Shown here in pieces: positions 12,401 to 24,131 of a stretch of 64,000 bases of DNA. A model generated the notes under the pieces. The model saw only the letters and a list, made by a program, of their open reading frames with translations. It made no database searches and was not told where the DNA came from. This stretch comes from Pogona vitticeps (Eukaryota > Chordata > Lepidosauria > Squamata > Agamidae). The stretch covers positions 107,618,501-107,682,500 of the forward strand of contig NC_135785.1 of assembly GCF_051106095.1 (NCBI RefSeq). Reading direction: 5' to 3'. A program made the translations under genes and the position numbers. How positions within the stretch are numbered: position 1 is the stretch's first letter; each line of letters starts with the position of its first letter.

Positions 12401-12940
12401 CTTAAACTGACAGGAATGTGGAATTTATTCTTTCCACTGTATTCTTTCTGTCTTTACTTAATGCTAACAAAGGAGTAAAATCTGAAATGGCATATGGTTT
12501 GACTGTAGTGCATGTGTGCTGCATATGTGAGAATAAATGTGGTTTGCTATAAAGTGCTGAAAATATTGTGAAAATACAAATAATTTGGCACAAAAAGGAA
12601 AAATACCTCAGCTGGTATGAGATTGAAGGTTTGGAATACTTTGAGACGCATATTATGGAAATAAAATCTGATACCAAGGAGAAGCACAGCTAATTCTACA
12701 GAAATAGAATGCAGTAATACTTTATCTGAGGAGGGGACATCTTTCTAGTTTCCTTTCTCTTGCATTGTATTTTTTTTAATGTGAAGTTCTTTTCATCCTG
12801 AATGTGCAAATACTGTTTAATGTTTTTAGAAGAAAAGAAAATAAGTTCTTCATCACCTGTACCAGTCAGTTCAATACATACAGGTATTCCCAACATGGAG
12901 GATGATGTTGTTACTGTCTGCCATATAGGTGTTAAATGAA
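12401..12940. other. unique intergenic sequence
   Basis: Nothing recognised. Small open frames on both strands carry no domain. Confidence 0.45.
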
Positions 12941-13083
12941 TTGCTGGACAGCTCAGTGGTTTAGGTATCTGGCTGCAGAGCCAGACGCTGGGAGTTCAAC
13001 TTTCTACTCTGCCTCTTTGACAGGGAGGGGGTGGACTTGATGATCCACGAGGTCCCTTCCAGCTCTGCAGTACTAAGATGATG
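12941..13083 (+). mobile_element. tRNA-derived SINE with CR1-like tail
   Basis: The head GACAGCTCAGTGGTTTAGGT and B-box-like CTGGGAGTTCAACTTTC are followed by a tail ending CAGCTCTGCAGTACTAAGAT and a short GAT repeat. It is the same family as 7591-7725, in the opposite orientation. Confidence 0.75.
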
Positions 13084-15519
13084 ATTAATTTAAATATTTC
13101 ATAAATGAACCTAACTCAGCACTAATGTGGTTGAAAACACAAGAATTCAGAGACAGATTGGCATGAGTTAAACACTGAAAGTCTTTGGCTTTTGCAGATG
13201 AATCTGTTAGTTTGGCTTTTCCTAGGTCCATTATTTATTTTAAAAATATCTTTTTATATGAAACATGAAGAAATGTACAGATTTTGTCACATTCTTATCA
13301 AAAGTCAAGCTGAAGCAAAATTTCCACTCATCCTCATCATCCTTATCATTTTGATAGCTGATATTACTCAGCCTTATGCTTGGTTAACACACTTCCAGTT
13401 GAAAGGAGTCATGTTTCTGTCGCTTCTGAAGGTCTAGTGAGATGGCAGTAGCAAGAACAAGTTAACTGAGGAAAGAGAGGTTTTTGTCTATTTGTTTTGT
13501 TCCATTGTTCCAATACCTTCCTGTACCACTTTGAGAACTGCTTGCTGAAAAGTGGTCTACAAATTTTGTGTTGGATTATCATTTATGCTTATTTGCATAA
13601 ATATGATGCGTGATTATAGGTCTCAATGCTAAAGAGACAGAAGCTTTTGGGCACAACAGAAGTACAAACGAGGGAGAACAGAGGACCCTACTCACTAGCC
13701 TTTTCCTCACTATCCTCTGCCAACCTTACTTCTCCACCACCCGCATCTGGGAGCAGCCTACGTTTGTGGAGTAATGCCCTCCCCCTTCATGTCTCCTCCC
13801 AGTCTGCAAGTAGCAGTGAGAGAAACTAACATGGGATGTGGTCATTGAGATGAGGCCAGCAAGCACCATTCCATTCTTTTCTTCATGGAATGAACTGTAA
13901 CGACTTAGTAGTGCCTATTGTCCAAACAATATCTGGTCAATATTCAAGCTCAGTTCAAAGGTTGCCTGATACGGCCAAGTGACACAGAAGAGGAGAGGAG
14001 ATATAAGGGTGCATATAGCCTGCCTCCAGCACCCCTAAGTGGTTGACAGCTGCTCTGAAGGCTACTAAAGTTCAGTTTTGAAGTGAGGTTAGTGAAAGTG
14101 ATCCTGCTGGACAGAGGGTCATGGGGGCTGCACTACAAAATAATTTGTCTAAGCTCTGTTGATGAGGTGAAACTCCCTCCTGCTGTATCTGTGGTTTCTG
14201 AACTCCCCCCCACCCTTCATGTCATCCCTTTGATTTTCAAGAAGCCTCCTCACTTCTTTTTTACTGTCATCCTGTTTTAACAAACAATCAAACAAAAATA
14301 ATTTTAAAATTATTTTAAATTAACTGTAAGAATGAATAGTTTATCTTGAGAAATTCTAAACTCTAGAAATTATATATATATCTCACAGGGATCTCTCTCT
14401 CTCTCTCCTGTTAAGGAAGTCTAATCATCATTGGCCCTCCTGGAATTTCTTCACATAACATAACCCTTGGGAAAGGGGCTTTCATCCAGTTTGGGAATGA
14501 ATATTCCTAAGTGCATACATCTGAATGGGCTGCTAAAAACTCTTCAGTGTGTGGCACACAAATATTCCATAGAGAACCCAGATGCACGAGGACATTGAGA
14601 GGAGGCCTAACATGCACATCCATTTCCCCCCTTTTTACTTGTAGGTATAGGCCACATACCTACATAGCTCTTTTCTTCTGTATTTATTCCATAACAAATA
14701 CTAGGGCACATTCTCCTTGATTCCTTTTGTCCTACCTCCTTTTCAGATCATTACACCAAGGAAATTATATTGCCTTAAACAGGTTTTACTTTGTCCCAAA
14801 GCATCTTAAGTTTCCCTTGCCAGCTCTTTGTTAAACATTGCAATCTGACAGTAAATCCAAGTGCTTTGTAAACCTTTATTTTTGTCATAAATAAATCAAG
14901 ATTTGCTCAGTACTTGCATGAGCTGACAAGTAAGCAAAGAGCCTCCTGGCAGTCACAGGCAACAGAATGATATCTTTAATAATGTATATGGTACGGTATA
15001 AGAAAACAAATGCACACATTCCCCAGAGACAGTTTTTTTACAGTAATGTGTCACTATCTCTTATTAAAAGATCTCAATTGGAAATAGTGTGTGCTTCCTG
15101 ATACGCTGTGCTCTGATTTAGAAAATGGTGGCAGGTAATTTTTTGAAAACCATTTTTATTCTTCTGTAGGAGACAACACCTCAGATAAGAGTAATAAAAC
15201 AGTAAATGGCACAGTGGATAAGTGTGAAAAGAGTATTGCTTCTCTCTTTCAAACATCTCACAAAGGTGATAGGAGCAGAACGTCTGCTTTTGTTGGAAGT
15301 CTTCCTGAAGTCTAAGAGAATGTAACTGGGGCTACAACAATTATTCTCCAAATGCTGTTCAAATGCAGCACATCAGAACTTGAGGTGGTAGAGGAGAGCA
15401 GGACAGGCGGAAGGTTTTATTTTCCAAAAATAAAATATCTTCATCAATGCAAATATGACTTATTGGACTCTGAAGTTATTTTGACTTCCCTGTCTTCATT
15501 AATGTAAGAAGAGCAAACA
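13084..15519. other. unique intergenic sequence
   Basis: No gene recognised. A short AT run followed by a CT run sits near 14370-14407. Open frames of 60-81 codons look random. Confidence 0.5.
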
Positions 15520-15589
15520 ACATTGTCACACACCCCATTGTCACACATTATCTCTCAGTATCTCCAAGCCCTGTCTCCCTATCTCAACC

Positions 15590-15747
15590 CTATCTCTCAG
15601 CCCTATCTGGCCCTCTCTCCCTCTCTCACACCATTCACTCCCCTTATAAACAACAGCTCCACCCCTTATGTCCCACCCTCCGTCACACCATTGGTAGATG
15701 ACACACAGCTTCAGCAGTGACGGGCAGGTGATGTCATAGCTGTACAT
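15590..15747 (+). repeat. LINE 5' direct repeat, left unit
   Basis: About 160 bp starting TATCTCTCAGCCCTATCTGG and ending with GTGATGTCATAGCTGTACAT. It matches 16055-16216 with only about five or six differences. Repeated 5' monomers are known as promoters in some LINEs, but that role is inferred here. Confidence 0.85.
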
Positions 15748-15950
15748 AACAATACCTCCCCCCTTTAAAAGTTGTTTTGTGGGGGAAAGGTAAGGTGCTT
15801 TTCACCCAAAACAACTGGAAACAAAATCAAACATTACATTTTCCCCACATTTCAACACTTACCATTAATCTATTAGGCACATTCTTACATAACTATATTA
15901 TTCAAAATATACTTACACTTATATAATCAATCGCATATATATATATATAT

Positions 15951-16051
15951 ATGAAGTTATGAAAAGATGTGGTTATTGGAATATTGTTCTGTATATATAT
16001 ATATATATACAGAACAATATTCCAATAACCACATCTTTTCATAACTTCATA
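15951..16051. repeat. perfect long palindrome (hairpin)
   Basis: The arm starting ATGAAGTTATGAAAAGATGT runs for about 50 bases into a TA dinucleotide centre. It then repeats exactly as its reverse complement, ending ACATCTTTTCATAACTTCAT. I see no mismatch between the arms. It lies between the two 160-bp direct repeat units. Confidence 0.9.
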
Positions 16052-16054
16052 TGT

Positions 16055-16216
16055 TATATCTCTCAGCCCTATCTGGCCCTCTCTCCCTCTCTCACACCAT
16101 TCACTCCCCTTATAAACAACAGCTCCACCCCTTATGTCCCACCCTCTGTCACGCCATTGGTAGATGACACACAGCTTCAGCAGTGATGGGCAGGTGATGT
16201 CATAGCTGTATGTAAC
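16055..16216 (+). repeat. LINE 5' direct repeat, right unit
   Basis: Second copy of the 15590-15747 unit, directly upstream of the endonuclease region. It differs at a handful of sites, for example CCGTCACACC versus CTGTCACGCC. Confidence 0.85.
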
Positions 16217-18301
16217 AGACACGACTGGACTAAACATGTCAGATGAACACTGCTCAATGCTACTTATAAATGTATATATACCTCCTCAAAGATGACAGGT
16301 CCAGACTGACTTGAATATGATAAGGACTAGAAACCTATATCAAAGAGTGTTTAACAACTTCCCCCAACTCTTATATAGTCATTGGGGGTGACTTCAATGC
16401 CAGGATGGGAGCTAATGACACTGCTCTCTATATAGCTTATCATCTGTATCTCCCTGAAAGCTCTCCTCCTGATACACCAAATGTGTGTTGTGCAAAAGAT
16501 AATATTAGCAATTATGCAGGGCTTCAGCTAGCTCAGATGAGTCATTGACTAAACCTGCATATATTAAATGGAAAACCCCCAGGGGATATCCCAGGTGAGT
16601 TCACATATTAGTCAGGAGATAGGATGAGCACCATTGATTATTTGGTAATCAGCAACAATTTATTGAGCTCTATTCATAAACTGGAGATAGACTGCAAGCC
16701 GGATAGTGATAATCTTCCTTTAAATTTGTTCTTGAGGGCTCCAGTCCAATGCACTTGTATAAAGGACATTTTGCAATTAAGTCCTGAGACAACAACTTCT
16801 ACCACTAGAATTAAATAGTTGGAAAAGATTGAGGCCTTTTTTAAAAGAACTGTTGAAAACTTACCACTACTCTATGATCCGTACTAATATTTTAACAATT
16901 AGCCCAAATAGTGGAATCACTGAGTATTATGAACAATTAATAGAGGAACTAGTTGAATCATTCAAAGCAAAAGATATAAAGAATGAACTGATTTAGTAAA
17001 TTTAGATCAAAGGAATGGTTTGATCAAGAATGCTGGAATGCTAAGAAAATGCTTATTGCCAACCAAGCTACATAAAGATAACCCATGGGGAATGGGAGTG
17101 GAGAATCTACCACAACTTTAAAAACAATATTAAAAATTAGTCAAGGATAAAAAGAAGAATGCTCAATGCACAGCATGGGAACAACTTATTAGTGCTGTTA
17201 TGAGGAAAGATATAAATACCTTCTGGAGCCTCACATCATCAGTAACAAACAATCACTCAGCACAGGCTGATTGCCATATTTCAGCTAAAAGGTGGGAAAC
17301 CCACTTTAATGAACTATATGCAAGTAATATATTCCACCTTCCAACTGGAATATATTAAAAGAAACTTGCCAGAATGGCCCCCGGTATCAATAGCTGAAAG
17401 TATTGACCCGGCTACCCAAATTAAACCAGGGAAAGCCCCAGGATGTGACAGTATTTCATCTGAGCTAATCAAGAGAAATATAAATTGGTAGACTTCAATT
17501 CTGGGAAATCTTTTTACATATATAGATCAAAATGCCCATATGCCATCTGAATGGAGTACAGCCATTATCATTCCAATTTATAAGAAGGGCAGGAGGGACT
17601 ACCCAGCAAACTAGCGTCCAGTGAGTTTACTATCCACAATCAGCAAGCTCTACATGAGACATCTTTACTGGAAATTACAAAGCTGGATAGAATCTGAAGA
17701 ACAAGCAGGTTTCAGATCAGGAAAATTAACTCTGGATCAAGTGATGATCTTACAACACCTGGTTGGAAAATACATTTAAAAAAACCAAGGGAGTCCTATT
17801 TGCAGCCTTCATCGACTTTAAATCTGCCTTTGACTCCATCTCTAGAGATAAATTGTGGTGTAAATTAGGATCCTCTACAATAGATCGTCATTTATTACCG
17901 CTCATTTATAACCTCCATGAAAGCACAAATCTGAAAATAAGATGTAATTGGGAGGGTCATTTATCGAGCAACGTACCCAAAGGGATGCATATTTAATTTC
18001 TATATTAACTCAATGGTGACGGCCCTTAGCCAGTTAGATTTCCATCCCCCTAAGCTAGTGGGCAGACACCTCTCAGTGCTGCTGTATGCTGATGATGCGG
18101 TGATATTATCACAGACACCAATTGGCCTGAAGAGGCACTGTGTGCCTTAGCACATTACAGCCAAAAAGAAAATCTTCAAATAAACTATGAAAAAACTATG
18201 ATCGTGGTGTTTGCTAAAAGACCAAAACTTTACAAATGGACTATAAATGGCTACAAGACTGAAGAAACAAAGGTCTTTAGATACCTTGGAGTTGTCTTCT
18301 A

Positions 18302-18376
18302 AGCAAATGGCACTCGCAGAGCACATGCAGAATATGTGGCCCATATTCTGCATGTGCTCTGCGAGCGCCATTTGTC
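18302..18376. repeat. 33-bp arm palindrome inside the LINE RT region
   Basis: CAAATGGCACTCGCAGAGCA and the following 13 bases are repeated as the reverse complement after a tiny spacer, with one mismatch (GGCAC versus GGCGC). The plus-strand LINE protein reads normally up to the left arm (AEHMQNM) and again after the right arm (SASATLKFF). The right arm is therefore an extra inverted copy. Confidence 0.9.
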
Positions 18377-19272
18377 TCTGTGCAGAATATGCACACAGAT
18401 CTGCATCAGCAACACTGAAATTTTTTTAATAAAAAAGGGGGACAATATAGTCCAGCAGCTTTAAATTGTTTGAGGCTAAATCAATTAATCAATTACTCTA
18501 TGGTGTGCAACTAGGACCCTACTGTGTCTTTACACCATTGGAAAGGGTCCAGACAAGATTTCTAAGAGCGATTCTGTAGGTCCCATGTGGGGTTCCTAAT
18601 GCAGTTTTATGGCTGAAAGTTGAAAGAAAGATTTGGCTAACCATCTTTAGCTTGTGGCTGAAATTAATTTTCTTCCCAAGAGGTTCACTCTCTCTAATAC
18701 TACAGGAGAATTATCAGTCAAACAGAAGGAAGTTTTATTAGCCAAGCTTAGATCTTATGGATTTTCAGAGGGTAATATTATATATTTGGGATATGATGTT
18801 GCAAACCAAGCACTTAAACAATGCATCATGGAGGTGGAGAGACAACATGATTTGCCAGCAATATCAAATAGCATTTCTTTGGATATTAGCTGGCCTTTTA
18901 AACCAGCTAACTACCTTTACACACTGTTAATACCCAAATATCGTAGAGCCTTTACCCTTGCCCAACTAAACGCATTACCATTGGCAGTACAAGAAGGGAA
19001 GTATGTTCTCCTGTCCTGTCATTATTTTGATATTCGGAAGAATTTTATTGAACCTCATCTAAAATTACTCCCTGGGCGTTCTGAGGCTTTTACACGCTTT
19101 TATTGCTGTCTGGTACAATATGGCGAAATTCCTTGCAACTGCTATTAAAATCTGTGAAAGGAAAGATTTAAAAATTACTTGTTTTTAGTTATTAGTGGGA
19201 ACCTGAAGTGGAGACTAAGGTATTACTCTGTTAGGATGTTTTTAACTTAGTATATAGTTTCTTTTTTATATA

Positions 19273-20055
19273 CAGTGGTGCCTCGACTTATGAACATGCC
19301 GACATATGACCATTTCGAGGTAAAATCAGCTCCGGCCGTAAAATTTTGCTTCGACTTGCGGCCCGAACTTCCAGTTACGAACAGAAAAAGGCAAGAAAAA
19401 AGGGTGGGGAATTCAAATTGCTAACCGTTGGTCGGTGAAGAGGCTGCTTCTTTGTAGCTCTTTTGCCCCAGCAGTTAGAGTGAGTGCAATCGGAGGAGGC
19501 TTTGGACTGCCTGCTAAACTAAGGTGCTGCTTTCTGCTGTTTAAAAACTGTTCTGGGTGGGTTTTGCAGCATGGTTTTGGGCTGGGTGGTGGGATTATGT
19601 TTCTATGCTGTGATGGGTCTTGCTGGGTTTTTTTTGTTTGTTTTTGATGCTTTTTTCCCATTTCTGATGGGGTCTTGTGGGGTTTGTTTGCTTTTTGGTT
19701 CCCCCCCCCATTTCCGATGGGTCTTGCACGATTTGTTTGCTTTCTGCTTTGCTTTTTTTGTATTTCTGAAGGGTCTTGCATGGTTTGTTTGCTTTCTTCT
19801 TTGCATTTTTTTTGCATTTCTGAGGGGTATTGCATAGTTTGTTTGCCTCCCCTCCCTTTGGCCAGAATGGATTGTGTTTCCGATGGGTCTTGCAGTGTTT
19901 TTGTTTGGGTTTTTTTGGTGATGTTTTTCTTCGTCCGGAATGGATTAATTGCATTTCAATGCATTCCTATGGGAAATGGTGCTTCGACTTACAACCATTT
20001 TGAGTTATGACCGGAGTTCTGGAACCAATTAACTTCATAAGTCGAGGCACCACTG
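19273..20055. mobile_element. Tigger/pogo-like non-autonomous DNA transposon
   Basis: Ends CAGTGGTGCCTCGACTTATG and its inverted match at the right (CATAAGTCGAGGCACCACTG) are flanked by TA. The interior has several degenerate tandem units of about 50-60 bp built around TTTCTGATGGGTCTTGCA and TTTGTTTGC. These give lysine-rich shadow frames on the minus strand. No transposase is encoded. It is inserted in the 3' region of the 15.5-kb LINE, so it is younger than that LINE. Confidence 0.85.
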
Positions 20056-20135
20056 TATGTGTTTCATTGTTTTTGTACATTTATTTGTACTTCTGGATAT
20101 TGGTCTATGACTGTATTAAACTTGATCTGATCTGC

Positions 20136-20752
20136 ATGGTCCCACCAATCTTTTCATTTCCCACAATACCCCCAACTTAGGATCAGTTGGAGGCATTGTG
20201 ATAAATTGAAAGATGCTGGATATAAATGCCAACTGTTACCAGACCAGCCTGATAAACCAACCATGGCTCACTGATAGAGCTGTGGCCAAACCTTAATATA
20301 TTCTATCCAGTTCTTCCTCAAAGTCTCAGCCCTGGCTGGAACTCCTCATCCACTTGCTCTTCTAAGATTAAACTCCATGACCCAAAGGCATTGATCAGAA
20401 AGTGAGGAGAAAGCTAACCAGGGAGGCATTTGCAGGAGAGTGGTGGCAGAATCAGGGAAAGCACCCTTCCTCTTTCTGCTTCTCCCATTTATTAATGGTC
20501 ATTGGTAAATGAACATTTAAGAAGCCCTCTGCAGTTTGGGAGCTGGAAAAAGAAAAAAGATGTGTGTATGTGTGTGAAATGCTTCCAGATTCTTTAGTCC
20601 TTGTTCACCATTTGAACTCTCAGATATGTTCAATGTTGTTGCTTCTCCAGAGCCATGCCTTAGTTAGCAGGCCTTCCTTCTTTCATCGTATGATCCTAAC
20701 CAGACAAGCCCACAGAATGATTAAGTTCAGAAAGTGAAGCCTTATATCCAGA
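20136..20752. other. unique intergenic sequence
   Basis: Nothing recognised. Confidence 0.45.
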
Positions 20753-20872
20753 ACTTGGAAATGTCACTTTTAAAGCCTTTTTTAGACTACAGCTCCCCAG
20801 CCAGTACGATGGCCATGTTGGCTTGATATTTTGAGAGAAATAGTCCAAAAGTAATGTTTTCAACTTCTGGAT
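20753..20872. mobile_element. short MITE with TTACTTTT-type ends
   Basis: The left CTTGGAAATGTCACTTTT and, inverted, right GTTGAAAACATTACTTTTGG flank GACTACAGCTCCCCAGCCAG. This fits the squamate MITE whose core reads GGACTACAACTCCCAGAATC. A half copy lies at 27108-27165. Confidence 0.5.
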
Positions 20873-21044
20873 ATAGCCAAACAGATTTGGCTGTATGCAG
20901 AATTCACAAGGCAAATGACTCCTAGTTAGCTGACAGGTGAACCCCTGAACATCTAAGCAGGGTTTCATTAATTGACAGCAAGAAGCTGTTGCAAGTTAAA
21001 TAATTTACCTTCTGCGGGCATGAAAGTAGAACAGGATTTGGCAA
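20873..21044. other. short unassigned interval
   Basis: Nothing recognised. Confidence 0.4.
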
Positions 21045-21455
21045 TTGTGTGAAAGATGGACAATGAAAAACAATGAAAAACAATGTCATTGAAAATGTGG
21101 TGTTAGAGAAGTTTTATCAATGCCATGGGCTGACAGAAAGAAAAAGAAGTATTCTTGAGTAAATAAAGACTGAACGTTCACTAGAAGCTAAAATACCTAA
21201 ACTGAGGTGATCGTGCAGTACTTTGGTTGCATCATGAGAAAACTAGGGTTCTTGGAAAGGGGCAGCAGAGCTTGGAAAAGGGGAAGGCAGCAGGAAAAGA
21301 GGAAGACCTAGCATGAGATGGATTGACTTAATAAAGGAAGCCACACTATTGTTTGCAAGACCTCAGCAGGGCAGTTAAGGAAAGGGCCATCTGGAGATTA
21401 TAAGTACAAAAAAATCACCATAAGTTAGAAGTGATTTGATGACCCATAGTAAGAG
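21045..21455 (+). mobile_element. LINE 3' end encoding a YFGxIMR motif
   Basis: Translation near 21215 gives QYFGCIMRKLGFLE and then KRGRQQEKRKT, matching the YFGHIMR...GKRKRGRPR-type C-terminus of RTE/Bov-B-like and related LINEs. The 3' end CATAAGTTAGAAGTGATTTGA is the source-type tail of the SINEs at 6.57 and 26.85 kb. It carries in-frame stops and is dead. The same region of a related copy lies reversed at 59.73-60.03 kb. Confidence 0.6.
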
Positions 21456-21489
21456 GTGTCAGGGTTGTGTGGTTTGTTTGTTTGTTCCT

Positions 21490-22645
21490 ACCTTAAATTT
21501 TGAAAGGATATAATAGCATAATGGAAAATGGTAAAGGCAATATTACAAGAAATATTGAGATATGAAATTCCACTCAGACCAGAACTATTCTTGCCTAATA
21601 TTATACTAGATTTTATAGATAAGGTAAATAGTTACTTAGTAATTATGATACTAACGGCAGCCAGAATTCTCTATGTCAAATATTGGAAAAACTTTGAGAT
21701 TCCAACAAAGGAAGAACTGATGGAAAAAATAATGAGCATAACAGAAATAGATAAACTCTCAGACATATTAAAACAAAAACATATTAAACGTATTAAAACA
21801 AAGCACAAAACAGGAACAAAAAGAGGAATGGGAATTATTTTATGTGTGGCTCCAGGCAAATACATAAAATATAGAATATGTAAAATGACTCATAAAAGAG
21901 ATAAAGAAAGTTGAGATCTATGTACGGATAATGATATATACAGTGGTGCCTTGAATCAAACAAACCCATTCCAGCAGGGACTAAAAAACACACTGCAAGA
22001 GCCATCAGAAATGCGATTAATCCGTTCCAGCCGAACCCCCCCCCACACATTAAAACACACTGAAAAATACACTGCAAGACCCATCACAGCATAGAAACAT
22101 AACCCCACTACCCAGCCCAAACCCATGCTACAAAAACCACCCAGAATAGGCAGTTTTTAAAAGCAAAAAGCAGTACTTTACCAGGCAGTCCGAAGCCTCT
22201 CTGCAAATGCACACTCTCTAACCACTGGGGAGAAAGAGCTACAAAGAAGCAACCTCTTCATGGACCAACAGTTAGCAGTTCAAATTTCCCCGCCTTTCCC
22301 CCCACCTTTCTTCTGGCTGTAACTCAAAGTTCTGGTTGTAAGTCAAAGCAAAATTTTGTGACTGGAGCTGGTCGTAACTCGAATTGGTCGCAAGTCAGGA
22401 CGTTCATAAGTTGAGGCACCACTGGTATACTGATGATAAATAGATTGATAAAGAAAAAAGAAAGAGAATGTAATAATAGCAAACATAGTGTCTGGTTAAC
22501 TCTGTACCTCAATTATTGTATTTTTATTTTCATTTTTTAGTTTGTGGATTTTGGTTTATGTTTTCTCCCTTTCCTTCTTTTTTATATGTACTATCTATAC
22601 TGTTTTAAGCCAAGTAGTGTGTAATACTAATAATAAAAAGGATAT
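21490..22645 (+). mobile_element. L1 ORF2 C-terminal tail and 3' UTR, interrupted
   Basis: The 128-codon frame at 21528-21914 contains ILTAARILYVKYWK and TKEELMEKIMSITEIDKLSD, characteristic of the last part of squamate L1 ORF2. The stop is followed by an A-rich 3' UTR ending near AATAATAAAAAGGATATAAA. It is 5'-truncated, as is usual for L1. The 3' UTR is split by the transposon at 21941-22425. Confidence 0.75.
21941..22425. mobile_element. Tigger/pogo-like MITE nested in the L1 tail
   Basis: Ends CAGTGGTGCCTTGAATCAAA and GTTGAGGCACCACTG sit at a TA target. The interior is an inverted relative of the 19273-20055 element, with CACTGCAAGAGCCATCAGAA as the complement of its tandem unit. It lies in the opposite orientation to that copy. 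Confidence 0.75.
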
Positions 22646-23486
22646 AAAAGTTAAGTATAAATACACACATGATTATGTTGCTTTGTAACATGGTATAGAT
22701 CACCCTTGTTGCATCTTGTTTTGTAAACTATTATTAGCTGGTCCAGCCTGAATCCTCTTTGGGTTAAGGAAGCCTGCATTGAAAGGAAAGAGAATAAGGG
22801 TCCGGCAACACTTAAAACATAGATTGCATAGGAGTGGGTTAACAAGAGGCAGTTCAGAATGGGAGGGCTTGGTTAGAGCAATCTTCCCATTCACACAGGA
22901 ATTGCTCTTGATGTATAGGCAGTTCTGATCTAGTCATTTACATGGTGATGTAGATCGAGCCAGTTTGATCTGACATCAGTGCCCTCATCCTCCTGTGGCC
23001 TTCTCCCTACCTCCTGCTCCTCCCTTGTTTCTATTTTACAATAGCTATTGGTAGGTCAGAAAGCGGCTGCTTGTGAGTGAGTGGCATGAGTTGATGGTGT
23101 GGCACATGCATACAGAGAGCACACATAGAGCAAGAGTACCATGTCTCTGCCCCTGATTCTCTCCTTAAAAAAAGAAAAAAGAAATTACAAGTGGCACACT
23201 GCTGCATTGTTTCCTTGCTGAAGCATCCTGGCTTGACCCCTTGACTCCATTCATTGCTGAAATGCATTTCTGTATTAAAAAAACCTACTACATTGTCTTC
23301 AATTATTGATAACTCCTACACTGCAATACATTATCAGGTTACAAGGTGCCATCTGGTACCATTTATGTGGCTTCTGCTCCCCTGAAGAGATGAGAGACCT
23401 AAAGGTGTGTGACACCTCCACCAATGAAGGAAAAGGCACGAGTGTGTGCCTGTTGTGCTTTGTGGTCCCTGACTGGAGAGTTTCCA
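22646..23486. other. unique intergenic sequence
   Basis: Nothing recognised. Several open frames of 60-80 codons are without domains. Confidence 0.45.
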
Positions 23487-24131
23487 CCATTCCCTTCCAT
23501 CTCTTACATGAATTCTGATGGGTGTGTGAGATCATCCTGTTGTGTTGTTTGGTACAGCAGGATTCCTCAGCTAGTTGCTGCGAGGAAAAACTGTAAGGGT
23601 CTACCTGTCACAGACATAGACACTCTTCTGGCAATGGGATACTACATGCAGGCAACTCCTTTCCAAATGGGGCCAAATTTCCCCCTTAATAGGTTTTAAT
23701 TCACTGTCCCTTGCTGGAGACACAGCTGCCCATGACCCAAGGGTAATACAGTGAACAATTACAGACTGTGTGCAAAGGGTTATTAACAGAAGCACTGTAT
23801 CTTCTGACTGTGTTTCAGCAGAGAAACATGAAAGTCTTGGTAGATGTTGTTACTTATTTCTTCATCTCAGGCACACTACAGAAGAAACTGAAAAATACCT
23901 GTGCATTGCAGTTCATTGCAGTGCAATTGTAGCAGCCTGTAACAGTGTGCGTAAGTTATTATATGGAAGGCTAAGGTCTCTCAAAAGCCTCATATATTGT
24001 GTTGGGGTTTTATGTGCTTATGCTTCCCGTACATAGTTTCATATTGGCTAAGGAGAGCTGTTGAAATGCATCGGACCATCGAGAAACCTGAAACTAGGTA
24101 CTTGGGTTTGTTTGGTTTTTGCTTTGTTTTT
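23487..24131 (+). repeat. duplicated block, copy 1 (SINE-free)
   Basis: It starts CCATTCCCTTCCATCTCTTA and ends near TTGGTTTTTGCTTTGTTTTT. It matches 35456-36466 in the same orientation with about ten substitutions over 645 bp, roughly 98% identity. Sequences outside both ends are unrelated. It holds the empty target site (ATATGGAAGGCTAAG) of the SINE present in copy 2. No terminal repeats or target duplication are seen, so I read it as a segmental duplication rather than a transposon. Confidence 0.9.

Larger units (their letters stand above)
15520..20135 (+). mobile_element. decayed APE-type LINE, full-length-like
   Basis: The element runs in order. A pyrimidine-rich 5' region contains an internal direct repeat (15520-16216). 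An endonuclease portion has the APE motif GGDFNARMG near 16385 and STIDYLVIS near 16630. The reverse transcriptase has GKAPGCDSISSELIKR near 17430, FIDFKSAFDSISRDKLW near 17810 and the catalytic LLYADDAVILS near 18085. A C-terminal part has IPKYRRAFTLAQLNALP near 18930. The tail TGTATTAAACTTGATCTGAT is at about 20110. Several stops and frame changes separate these blocks, so it is dead. A Tigger-like element (19273-20055) is inserted just before the tail. The clade is not resolved; CR1/L2, Rex or Vingi-type are candidates. Confidence 0.85.

Noticed and set aside
12941-13083. tRNA-like A and B boxes
   Set aside because: They belong to a SINE head with a retroposon tail, not to a functional tRNA gene. 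The same holds at 7.6, 26.9 and 47.3 kb.
15523-15720. 65-codon Ser/Pro/Tyr-rich plus-strand frame considered as LINE ORF1
   Set aside because: It is low in complexity and duplicated with the 160-bp unit. It shows no zinc knuckle or coiled coil, so it is more likely 5' UTR.
19413-19954. Lysine/glutamine-rich 119-140-codon minus-strand frames
   Set aside because: They are shadows of the tandem units inside the Tigger-like MITE.
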